DNA of 5,615 bases from DATELY01 sp040513115 (GTDB taxonomy: Bacteria > Pseudomonadota > Gammaproteobacteria > Steroidobacterales > Steroidobacteraceae), in the NCBI GenBank assembly GCA_040513115.1, contig JBEVDW010000389.1, positions 1 through 5,615 on the forward strand. The letters run 5' to 3'. The position numbers and the translations under genes were made by a program. Below are positions 1 to 5,615 of the stretch, in pieces. How positions within the stretch are numbered: position 1 is the stretch's first letter; each line of letters opens with the position of its first letter. The notes under the pieces were generated by a model. The model did not search any database and was not told the origin of the DNA. It was given only the letters and a program-made list of their open reading frames with translations.

Positions 1-353
1 TCGGCTTGCCGCAACTCGATGAAGTACGGCTCATTCGGCGCTTGCGCCTGCGGTGCCGGCTGAACGGGTGCCTCGGCGGGAGGCGCCTGGGTGGCGAAGT
101 CCTCCGCCAGATGCTGCAACTTGCGCAACACCGCATCGACCGCACCGAACATCAGACCGAAAGAGGCAATGGCCAATACGGCCGCAGTGGCCCATTTGAT
201 CGGAGAGCGCGTGCGCGGCTGATGGTCGCGCTCACGCAGCTCGCGCGCCCGCACCAGAACCGCCCGCTGCAACGCAGTGGGTTCCGGATCCGCAGGCTTC
301 TTCAGTGATTCGACCCGGGCCACAGGTCGAAGCTGTGTAACGTTGTTGCTCAT
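1..353 (-). CDS. N-terminal part of an unrecognised single-pass membrane protein (cut by window edge)
   Basis: An open frame starts at ATG 353-351 and runs off the left edge without a stop; 117 complete codons are visible. The protein begins MSNNVTQLRPVARVESLKKP. Residues 1-53 are polar and rich in Arg and Glu. Residues about 54-73 (starting WATAAVLAIA) form one hydrophobic membrane segment. A short helical stretch (about 74-87) follows, then an Ala/Pro/Gln-rich linker (about 88-107) leading into NEPYFIELRQA. The charged N-terminus suggests an N-in, C-out inner-membrane protein whose functional domain lies in the periplasm outside the window. The initiation region has only a weak Shine-Dalgarno match. 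The 168-base gap upstream carries a sigma70-like promoter, so it is probably transcribed separately from the genes to its right. I do not recognise the family. The layout would fit an anti-sigma-like or envelope protein, but nothing seen proves that. Confidence 0.7.
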   Translation of the reverse strand, partial: MSNNVTQLRPVARVESLKKPADPEPTALQRAVLVRARELRERDHQPRTRSPIKWATAAVLAIASFGLMFGAVDAVLRKLQHLAEDFATQAPPAEAPVQPAPQAQAPNEPYFIELRQA

Positions 354-381
354 GGCGCGCTGCTAACCTGCCTGTGAACTG

Positions 382-411
382 CCAATAGGGTAAGCCTCAC
401 GACTCTGTCAA
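382..411 (-). promoter_or_regulatory. Putative sigma70-type promoter for the membrane protein gene
   Basis: On the minus strand a perfect -35 hexamer TTGACA (411-406) is followed after 18 bases by TATTGG (387-382), a 3/6 match to the -10 consensus. A start of transcription near 375 would leave a leader of about 22 bases before ATG 353. The perfect -35 box and the position in the only long gap support the call. The weak -10 and the 18-base spacing lower confidence. Confidence 0.35.
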
Positions 412-421
412 ACCGCGCCGG

Positions 422-440
422 GCATCACGTCCGCTGATGC
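422..440. repeat. Inverted repeat, 6-bp arms, upstream of the putative -35 box
   Basis: GCATCA (422-427) and TGATGC (435-440) are perfect inverted arms separated by 7 bases (428-434). The dyad ends 11 bases upstream of the TTGACA box on the minus strand, centred near -56 from the inferred transcription start. That is a position where activators often bind. It could also be a chance dyad or part of the 3' end of the preceding transcript. Confidence 0.35.
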
Positions 441-448
441 ATACGTGC

Positions 449-467
449 CGACGCGCGCCACGCGTCG
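449..467. repeat. Inverted repeat, 7-bp GC-rich arms, 5-base loop
   Basis: CGACGCG (449-455) pairs perfectly with CGCGTCG (461-467) around the loop 456-460. As minus-strand RNA this is a stable short hairpin, 55 bases past the methyltransferase stop codon. There is no T-run after it, so it is not a canonical intrinsic terminator. It may still act as a 3'-end barrier. Confidence 0.4.
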
Positions 468-473
468 CTACTG

Positions 474-505
474 GGAACAGACCGTAGACATGCAGGTTCT
501 GTTCC
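474..505. repeat. Inverted repeat, 8-bp arms, 16-base loop, downstream of methyltransferase gene
   Basis: GGAACAGA (474-481) and TCTGTTCC (498-505) are perfect inverted arms with a 16-base loop (482-497). The element begins 16 bases beyond the methyltransferase stop codon in the direction of transcription. No U-tract follows. The long loop makes a protein-binding dyad as plausible as an RNA hairpin. Confidence 0.35.
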
Positions 506-521
506 GGCCCGCAGCCCCGAA

Positions 522-1328
522 CTAGTCACCTTTCGCCGGCTTGCGGAACTTCAGCAGGAAATTGTCGGCCTCGCCGATCGCGACGTACTTATCGCGATCC
601 TGGTCGCCCAGTGCAAGCGTCGGGGGCAAGGTCCAGACACCCTTCGGCCAATTCTTCGTGTCCTTCGGATTGGCATTCACATTCGACGCGCCGACGTACT
701 CGAACCCGGCCTTCTCGGCAAGCTGCCGCGTGTAGTCTTCGCGCACGTAGCCGCTGGCCGCCTTCGGATCCTGAGGCTGATCGGCAGGTGCCCGATGCTC
801 TTCCACGCCCAGGACCCCGCCGGGCTTCAAGGCCTTGTAAAAAGCAGCGAACGCGTCATCCGCCAGGCCCGCGCTCATCCAGTTGTGCACATTGCGAAAC
901 GTGAGCACGAGATCGACTGAATTCGCCGGTGCGATGTCCATTCCACCCAGCCCGAATTCGCTCACACGCACTTTGTCGTAGAGATCGGGACGACTGCTCA
1001 GCTTCTGCTGCCATGCCGCTGCCGCCTTGGCGGCGCGCTCGCTCGCGGCACTGGGAGCAACGGCCGTGTAGTACGCGCCCTGCGAACGCAGATAGGGCGC
1101 GAGAATTTCCGTCCAGTAGCCGCCGCCCGGTGAGATCTCGACCACCGTCAGGTCGGGCTTGAGTCCGAAAAATTCCAACGTCTGCTGCGGATGACGATAG
1201 CGATCGCGGGCCACGAAGTCCGCTGATCGATGCGACCCGGAGACCGCCTGAGTCAGCGGACTGTCTTTTGCCGCCGCCGGCACGATGGCGGCAAGGCACG
1301 CAAGCATTGCGACCCAAACACTTTTCAT
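522..1328 (-). CDS. Exported predicted SAM-dependent methyltransferase (COG4798 type)
   Basis: A 268-residue protein with a class I methyltransferase fold. Residues 1-20 look like a Sec signal peptide: Lys2, a hydrophobic core, and a VPAAA|KD cleavage site with Ala at -3 and -1. The SAM-binding motif I is VVEISPGGGYW (62-72), a variant of the usual E/D-x-G-x-G-x-G loop. Other blocks I associate with this family are TFRNVHNW (143-150), LKPGGVLGVEEHRA (167-180) and the C-terminal YVAIGEADNFLLKFRKP (from 248). The length fits the family. The substrate is unknown. The start overlaps the stop of the DUF72 gene as ATGA and has a GGAGAG ribosome site just upstream, so translational coupling is likely. 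Cys11 does not sit in a good lipobox, so a lipoprotein is unlikely. Family membership is from remembered motifs; export is inferred from the N-terminus. Confidence 0.85.
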   Translation of the reverse strand: MKSVWVAMLACLAAIVPAAAKDSPLTQAVSGSHRSADFVARDRYRHPQQTLEFFGLKPDLTVVEISPGGGYWTEILAPYLRSQGAYYTAVAPSAASERAAKAAAAWQQKLSSRPDLYDKVRVSEFGLGGMDIAPANSVDLVLTFRNVHNWMSAGLADDAFAAFYKALKPGGVLGVEEHRAPADQPQDPKAASGYVREDYTRQLAEKAGFEYVGASNVNANPKDTKNWPKGVWTLPPTLALGDQDRDKYVAIGEADNFLLKFRKPAKGD

Positions 1329-2290
1329 ACGCTCTCCGTTACGTCATCGCGCGTTCCATGGTAGCGCACGCGCCGCGCCGTCACACCCGCCCGTTGAGCC
1401 GCGAGTGTGAGTCCAGGTCCCGACGCGAGACCGAGCTTGCGCATGAGCGCTTGTGCGTCGAACGGCGCGCGCAGCTTCACGTCCGTGTTGTCGAAATAGC
1501 AGAAGACATCTCGCGCCGTGCGCGGCGGCTGTTGTGACGTGATCTTCCGTGCATTCTTCGGCTCAACGCCACGATGCCAGCACCGAATGCGCTGCGCCCA
1601 CCGATCGAGAGCCTCATCGCCGTAGCCGCTCTGATAGAGCTTTTCATCTCCGTGCAAGCGCAGGTACACGAAGTCCGCGGTCACATCTTCCACCAGCGGC
1701 CAGCGCTGCGCCGTCTCGGCAATGACGAGCGCGATGCCGTGCTCTCGCAACAGGTTCACGAAGGTGTCGGTCAGGAAACTTTCGTGTCGAATCTCGACAG
1801 CGTGGCGCAACGGGCGGTTGGCATCGATGGCCAATCGCGCGCGACCCTTCAAACGGAAATCACGCTTGCGGGCGAGTCGGAGTGCACCGGCGGTATCGCG
1901 CGGTAGCAGCTCGAAGAAGGAGCGCATACGGTGTTCGTTGAAGCGGAACTGCGGCGGGAATTGCCACAGGATCGGGCCAAGCTTCTCGCGCAAATGAAAA
2001 ATGCCGGACGCAAAGAAGTTCGCCAGCGGAGTTTCGACCTCGCGTAGGCGCTTCATGTGCGTGATGAAGCGCGGACCTTTGACGGCGAAGAGAAAGCCCG
2101 GTGTTGTTTGCGCGTTCCACGCAGCCCAACTCTCGGGCCACTGCAGTGAATAGAACGAGCCATTTATCTCGACCGTGGAGAAAATGGAGGCCACGTATTC
2201 GAGCTCGCGCCGTTGCGGCAGATCTGCGGGGTAGAAGGCTCCGCGCCACGGTGTGTAGCGCCAGCCGGAGATGCCGATGCGGATGGACAT
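1325..2290 (-). CDS. DUF72 domain protein (YecE-like TIM barrel)
   Basis: A 321-residue cytoplasmic protein of the DUF72/YecE family, whose biochemical role is not established. Visible family blocks, in order: IRIGISGWRYTPWRGAFYP (3-21), STVEINGSFYSLQ (38-50), GFLFAVKGPRFITHMKRL (65-82), LGPILWQFPPQF (104-115), AVEIRHESF (164-172), DFVYLRLHG (206-214) with a Tyr soon after, and VFCYFDNTD (262-270). The conserved G-x-S-G-W block sits only a few residues from ATG 2290, which supports this start although its Shine-Dalgarno is weak. The domain ends near 288. A basic tail of about 33 residues (SGPGLTLAAQ to ESV) follows, beyond the usual domain. The gene lies 59 bases after allophanate hydrolase and overlaps the methyltransferase start by 4 bases, so it is probably co-transcribed. 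Nothing in its sequence ties it to urea metabolism. Confidence 0.88.
   Translation of the reverse strand: MSIRIGISGWRYTPWRGAFYPADLPQRRELEYVASIFSTVEINGSFYSLQWPESWAAWNAQTTPGFLFAVKGPRFITHMKRLREVETPLANFFASGIFHLREKLGPILWQFPPQFRFNEHRMRSFFELLPRDTAGALRLARKRDFRLKGRARLAIDANRPLRHAVEIRHESFLTDTFVNLLREHGIALVIAETAQRWPLVEDVTADFVYLRLHGDEKLYQSGYGDEALDRWAQRIRCWHRGVEPKNARKITSQQPPRTARDVFCYFDNTDVKLRAPFDAQALMRKLGLASGPGLTLAAQRAGVTARRVRYHGTRDDVTESV
1332..1337 (-). promoter_or_regulatory. Ribosome binding site of the methyltransferase gene
   Basis: On the minus strand GGAGAG (1337-1332) lies 3 bases before ATG 1328 (GGAG core 5 bases before), inside the last codons of the DUF72 gene. Together with the ATGA overlap it fixes this start and suggests re-initiation by terminating ribosomes. 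Confidence 0.6.
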
Positions 2291-2349
2291 GCGGACGTAA
2301 CGACTGGCGTTGCGATTTGTGCCTCCCCATTCGCGGCGCGTGGTTCAGC
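2291..2349. other. Short intergenic gap, no clear signal
   Basis: These 59 bases separate the allophanate hydrolase stop from the DUF72 start. I see no intrinsic terminator and no good promoter. A purine-rich GGGGAGG on the minus strand (2328-2322) resembles a Shine-Dalgarno site but lies 31 bases from ATG 2290 and has no start codon at the right distance. Read-through from the urea genes into the DUF72 gene is likely. Confidence 0.5.
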
Positions 2350-4152
2350 TCATGCCGAGGTAGACATATAAGTGCGCCAGCTGCCCAACGCCGTGATGTC
2401 CTGTGCGCCATCGACGGCGCTGGCTTCGCAGATGAATCCTGATTCCACGCTGCCATCCTCGAGCAGCACCTTGCCGATGCCGAGCGGACTCGGAATTCCG
2501 GCGACAAAGGTGCCGAAGTGTTCCGCCGGCACGGCCCACACTTCCACCTCGATGGCAGCGCCCTCCTTCGACACGCGCACCAATCCAGGACGGCGTGGCG
2601 GACCGCCGCTCAATGCATAGAAACGATACAGCGGTGCCGTGCGCGTACGGCGGACGAAATACGCATTGCGCTCGCGCAGCTGATGATTGAGCGGCAGACC
2701 CTGCATGTGCGCGCCACACACGACAACAGGAATGAATCCGGGTGGCACGCTCTTCTGCCCACGTGGCAACGGCGTGGGCTGATGCGTCGCACCGACTGTC
2801 GGCGCGAACAGCGGGTGCACGCGTCCTGCGAGTCCGAGCAGCGCCTCATCGTAGCCGCGCGGGGCTGCGAGGGTAATACCAAACGGCAAGCCATCACGGC
2901 GAAAACCTGCAGGCACTGCAACCGCAGCGAGGTCGAGCAGGTTCATGTAGTTCGTGTAGTAGCCGAGTTGCGTATTCAGCTCGACGGGTTTCGCATTCAC
3001 CTCATCGATGCGGAAGATGGTCCCGGCTGTGGGCGTGAGCAGCACATCGACTGCGCCGAACACACTGGATGCGGTCCGACGCAGAGCCTGCAAACGGTAT
3101 TGCGCCTTGAACGCTTCGGCTGCGGTGGGCTTGCGACCGCCCTCGATGATCGTGCGCGTCACGGGATAGAGGCTCTCGGCTTGCTGCTCGATGAATTCTT
3201 GAATCGCAACGAAGCGTTCGGCCAGCCACGGACCTTGATACAACAGTTGCGCCGCTTCGATGAATGGCATGAAGTCGACGGGTGTGATGCGAACGCCATT
3301 GCGCTCGAACACCTCGATGGCGGCATCGAACAGCTGCGCATAGCCGGAGTCACCGAAGAACTGCAACTGCTCGCGCCGCGGCACACCGATCGTCAATGGA
3401 TCGGCACCGAGTAGTCGGCCGAATGCTGGCGCAGTCGCCACGGGCCGTGCGAAAGGATCCTGCTCGTCCATCGTGCCCGCGACCTTGAGCACGACTTCCG
3501 CGCATTGCGCGCTGCCGGTGAAGATCGACACGCAATCGAGCGAGCGACACGCCGGCACGACACCGCGAGTGCTAAAGCGACCGCACGAAGGCTTCAGGCC
3601 CACGATGTTATTGAAGCCCGCCGGCACACGACCGGAGCCTGCGGTGTCGGTGCCGAGCGCAAAGCTCACGAAGCCCTTCGCCACGGCGACCGCAGAACCG
3701 CTGCTCGAGCCGCCCGATATGTAAGCGGGATCGAAGGCATTGGGGCAGGCACCGTACGGAGAGCGCGTGCCGACGAGCCCGGCGGCGAACTGATCGAGAT
3801 TCGTCTTGCCGATGGGAATCGCGCCGGCATCGATGAGCTGCTGCACGACGAAGGCGGAAGCGCCTGGTGTATAGGCGTAGTCCGGGCAGGCCGCTGTCGT
3901 CGGCACGCCTGCAAGATCGATGTTGTCCTTGATCGCGAAGGGCACGCCATAGAGCGGCAGCTCATCAGGGGAGCGGCCTTCCAATACCGCCGCTCGTTGC
4001 AGCACTTCATCCCGCTCGAGACGGTTGATCCACACACCTCTCGTCGTGTTTGCATCGATGTAGTCGAGCAGTCGGGCGATGAACAGTGCGGGCTTCAGCC
4101 CACCTTTGTACGCATCCAGCAGATCGTGTATCAGCAATGTCGTCGGTTGCAT
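2350..4152 (-). CDS. atzF: Allophanate hydrolase
   Basis: A complete 600-residue enzyme, the usual length for AtzF. It hydrolyses allophanate (urea-1-carboxylate) to ammonia and CO2, the second step of the urea amidolyase pathway, in the cytoplasm. Residues about 1-440 form the amidase-signature domain. The Ser-cisSer-Lys triad is visible: Lys75 in PFAIKDNID, Ser149 in ISGGSSSGSA and nucleophile Ser173 in GTDTAGSGRVPAG. The spacings of 74 and 24 residues agree with those I recall for characterised AtzF. Residues about 470-600 form the allophanate-hydrolase C-terminal domain, with HMQGLPLNHQL (482-492), an RFYAL block (510-514) and IGKVLLEDGS (559-568). This second domain separates the protein from general amidases such as GatA and is linked to the decarboxylation step. 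ATG 4152 is chosen because MQPTTLLIHDLLDAY matches the family's N-terminus and lies 4 bases after the carboxylase stop. The longer frame to 4245 would overlap the carrier domain. Confidence 0.95.
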   Translation of the reverse strand: MQPTTLLIHDLLDAYKGGLKPALFIARLLDYIDANTTRGVWINRLERDEVLQRAAVLEGRSPDELPLYGVPFAIKDNIDLAGVPTTAACPDYAYTPGASAFVVQQLIDAGAIPIGKTNLDQFAAGLVGTRSPYGACPNAFDPAYISGGSSSGSAVAVAKGFVSFALGTDTAGSGRVPAGFNNIVGLKPSCGRFSTRGVVPACRSLDCVSIFTGSAQCAEVVLKVAGTMDEQDPFARPVATAPAFGRLLGADPLTIGVPRREQLQFFGDSGYAQLFDAAIEVFERNGVRITPVDFMPFIEAAQLLYQGPWLAERFVAIQEFIEQQAESLYPVTRTIIEGGRKPTAAEAFKAQYRLQALRRTASSVFGAVDVLLTPTAGTIFRIDEVNAKPVELNTQLGYYTNYMNLLDLAAVAVPAGFRRDGLPFGITLAAPRGYDEALLGLAGRVHPLFAPTVGATHQPTPLPRGQKSVPPGFIPVVVCGAHMQGLPLNHQLRERNAYFVRRTRTAPLYRFYALSGGPPRRPGLVRVSKEGAAIEVEVWAVPAEHFGTFVAGIPSPLGIGKVLLEDGSVESGFICEASAVDGAQDITALGSWRTYMSTSA

Positions 4153-4156
4153 CGAT

Positions 4157-5615
4157 TCATTCCGCAGCGCTGGGACGTATGACCAGCAGCACGTCTCCCG
4201 CTCTGACCGTCTGACCTTTCTGGCAGCGCACTTCGCTGATCTCACCGGCTTCGTCGCTGCTCACCGGAATCTCCATCTTCATCGCTTCCAGCACCAGCAA
4301 TTCGTCGTCCGCATTCACGCGCTGACCCACGCTCACGTTGAGCTGCCACACCGTGCCACTGGTCGCTGCCGTGATGGCGACACCATCGACCGGCATGTCA
4401 GCGGCTGCGCTCGTCGTGTCTTCGCGCGCGGCATCGGAATCGAACGTGAGCTGACCTGAGATCCGCCACTGTTCACGCTCGGCTTCGAAGGCCGCTTGCT
4501 GCTTGCTTTTGAATGCATCGATGGACGCGCGATTGGCTGCCAGGAAGGCGTGGTACTCGGCCAGCCGTAACGTCGAAGGCTCGATGCGCAGTTCGAATCG
4601 ACCCTGCACGAACTCCTCACGCAGACGCAGAAGCTCCTCTGCGGACACAGGATAGAAACGAATCTGATCGAAGAAGCGCAGCAGCCACTGCTTGCCGTCG
4701 GTGAAGTTGCGCGTCTGACGATAGCGATTCCACATCTGCACGGTGCGTCCGACGAACTGATAACCACCCGGCCCTTCCATGCCGTACACGCACAGATAGG
4801 CACCACCGATGCCGACAGCGTTCTCCGGGGTCCACGTGCGTGCGGGGTTGTACTTCGTGGTCACCAGCCGGTGGCGCGGATCGAGCGGTGTCGCGACCGG
4901 TGCGCCGAGATAGACGTCGCCGAGACCCATCACGAGATAGCTCGCCTCGAACACGATGCGCTGCACGTCGGCGACGCTGTCGAGACCATTGATGCGACGG
5001 ATGAACTCGATGTTGCTCGGACACCAGGGCGCATCCGGTCGCACCGATTGCATGTACTTTTCGATTGCGACGCGTGTTGCGGGATCGTCCCACGATAAAG
5101 GCAGGTGCACGATACGGCTGGGTACCTCGATTTGATCGACGGAAGGCAACTGGGACTCGGCGCGTTGCAGGGCCGCGAGCAGCTCGCGCTGCGAGATCAC
5201 GCGTGGCTCGTAATGCACTTGCAGCGAGCGAATGCCAGGGGTGAGCTCGAGCACGCCGGGTAACGCTGCGCGCTCCAGCCATTGCATCAACGCGTGCACG
5301 CGGAAGCGCAGCTCGAGATCGAGTACGAGGGGGCCGTATTCGATGAGGAGGTAATCGTCGCCGGCTTGGCGGTAGCAGATGGAGGGTGTGGTGGCGTCAG
5401 CCGCGTGTGTGGCCAGGATGCAGCGGGGTGAGGTGGCGTTGCCCCCACCCTGTCCCTGGCGCGCCCCTTCCTCCGGTCGTCCCCTTGCTTCGCAAGGGAG
5501 GAGACGCTTTGATTGAGCTGCAGCCACACGCTCCAGCAAAGCCTCCTGCTCTCTCTCCATCTCCCGCGCCTGTTCCACCTCCACACAATAAAACCGCACC
5601 CGATCCCCAGGTCGC
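4157..5615 (-). CDS. uca: Urea carboxylase, C-terminal part (possibly guanidine carboxylase; cut by window edge)
   Basis: Biotin-dependent carboxylase turning urea (or guanidine in close relatives) into its N-carboxy product with ATP and bicarbonate. About 485 C-terminal residues are visible and the frame is open at the right edge. The first residues, RPGDRVRFY, are the typical end of the AHS2/KipA-like half. An atypical linker follows (about 5420-5510). The AHS1/KipI-like half (about 5386-4730) starts CYRQAGDDYLLIEYG and contains VLELTPGIRSLQVHY, WCPSNIEFIRRINGLDS, GLGDVYLGAPVATPLDPRHR and ENAVGIGGAYLCVYGMEG. A helical segment includes DQIRFYPVSAEEL and FKSKQQAAFEAEREQW. The biotin carrier domain (about 4387-4169) has EAMKME, with the biotinylated Lys encoded at 4279-4277. 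The biotin carboxylase domain of a full protein of about 1200 residues must lie beyond 5615. Stop 4159-4157 is 4 bases before the allophanate hydrolase start, a tight operon. The GTG at 5599 is internal, not a start. Confidence 0.93.
   Translation of the reverse strand, partial: RPGDRVRFYCVEVEQAREMEREQEALLERVAAAQSKRLLPCEARGRPEEGARQGQGGGNATSPRCILATHAADATTPSICYRQAGDDYLLIEYGPLVLDLELRFRVHALMQWLERAALPGVLELTPGIRSLQVHYEPRVISQRELLAALQRAESQLPSVDQIEVPSRIVHLPLSWDDPATRVAIEKYMQSVRPDAPWCPSNIEFIRRINGLDSVADVQRIVFEASYLVMGLGDVYLGAPVATPLDPRHRLVTTKYNPARTWTPENAVGIGGAYLCVYGMEGPGGYQFVGRTVQMWNRYRQTRNFTDGKQWLLRFFDQIRFYPVSAEELLRLREEFVQGRFELRIEPSTLRLAEYHAFLAANRASIDAFKSKQQAAFEAEREQWRISGQLTFDSDAAREDTTSAAADMPVDGVAITAATSGTVWQLNVSVGQRVNADDELLVLEAMKMEIPVSSDEAGEISEVRCQKGQTVRAGDVLLVIRPSAAE
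5424..5508. repeat. Palindromic GC-rich repeat-like element embedded in the carboxylase frame
   Basis: The stretch holds a perfect hairpin: CCCTTGC (5482-5488), loop TTC (5489-5491), GCAAGGG (5492-5498). Beside it are homopurine/homopyrimidine blocks (GGGGTGAGG on one side, CCCCCACCC at 5442-5450, CCCCTTCCTCC at 5464-5474). GGGT (5426-5429) and ACCC (5447-5450) can form an imperfect second stem. This composition resembles scattered intergenic REP/MITE-like elements of GC-rich proteobacteria and differs from the flanking coding sequence. It falls in the linker between the AHS2-like and AHS1-like halves and keeps the frame open, adding roughly 28-33 atypical residues. Boundaries are estimated by eye. 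Only one copy is in the window, so its repeat status is inferred from resemblance. Confidence 0.5.

Noticed and set aside
6..308. Plus-strand open frame at the left edge
   Set aside because: The minus strand here encodes a plausible membrane protein with a clear hydrophobic segment; the plus-strand product is Arg/Gln-rich without motifs.
449..505. Canonical intrinsic terminator after the methyltransferase gene
   Set aside because: Hairpins are present but neither is followed by a T-run on the transcribed strand.
1296..1298. Cys11 of the methyltransferase as a lipoprotein attachment site
   Set aside because: The preceding residues Met-Leu-Ala do not fit the lipobox and Cys11 is too near the N-terminus; a standard cleavage site after Ala20 fits better.
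2322..2328. GGGGAGG on the minus strand as a ribosome binding site
   Set aside because: It is 31 bases from the DUF72 ATG and no start codon lies at a workable distance after it.
1860..2507. Minus-strand open frame bridging allophanate hydrolase and DUF72
   Set aside because: It runs out of frame through conserved parts of both genes and has an Arg/His-rich, motif-free translation.
2518..3414. Long plus-strand open frame opposite allophanate hydrolase
   Set aside because: It mirrors a strongly conserved minus-strand enzyme, has no recognisable motifs and has the skewed composition typical of antisense frames in GC-rich genes.
3505..4182. Plus-strand open frame opposite the amidase N-terminal half
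   Set aside because: It lies over the catalytic region of AtzF, is Arg/Ala/His-rich without motifs, and is best explained as an antisense shadow.
4153..4245. In-frame upstream extension of allophanate hydrolase (31 extra residues)
   Set aside because: It overlaps the end of the biotin carrier domain in another frame, has an unlikely Arg/Cys-rich sequence, and family members begin at the MQPTT-like start 4 bases after the carboxylase stop.
5597..5599. GTG as start of a separate shorter protein
   Set aside because: The frame continues upstream to the window edge with RPGDR, which is part of the conserved end of the AHS2-like half, so GTG is an internal Val codon.

Overview
The window holds five protein-coding genes, all on the minus strand. 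The right edge cuts into one gene and the left edge into another. Base composition is GC-rich and coding is dense, with short gaps and one 4-base overlap. The gene content suggests a proteobacterium. A gammaproteobacterium of the Xanthomonadales/Steroidobacter kind is my best guess, from protein style and from a Gamma-like 'cccttgc-ttc-gcaaggg' palindromic repeat. No rRNA or other marker is present, so this placement is weak.

In the direction of transcription (right to left): (1) 5615-4157 is the C-terminal part of a urea (or guanidine) carboxylase. It shows the tail of the AHS2/KipA-like half and a complete AHS1/KipI-like half of the carboxyltransferase region, then a biotin carrier domain with the EAMKME biotinylation motif. 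The biotin carboxylase domain lies beyond the window. (2) 4152-2350 is a complete 600-residue allophanate hydrolase (AtzF type), starting 4 bases after the carboxylase stop. Together they form the ATP-dependent urea amidolyase route: urea + bicarbonate + ATP -> allophanate -> 2 ammonia + 2 CO2. (3) After a 59-base gap, 2290-1325 is a DUF72 (YecE-like) TIM-barrel protein. (4) 1328-522 overlaps it by ATGA and encodes an exported predicted methyltransferase of the COG4798 type. (5) After a 168-base gap, 353-1 is the start of an unrecognised single-pass membrane protein, probably with its own promoter.

The two non-coding stretches are 2291-2349, where I see no clear signal, and 354-521. The latter has three successive inverted repeats and a sigma70-like promoter with a perfect TTGACA box.

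The most unusual feature is a GC-rich palindromic repeat-like segment (about 5424-5508) inside the carboxylase reading frame. It is translated in frame as an atypical Gly/Arg/Glu-rich linker between the two halves of the carboxyltransferase region. I found no CRISPR array, tRNA, rRNA, transposase or phage gene, and no convincing wholly new system.
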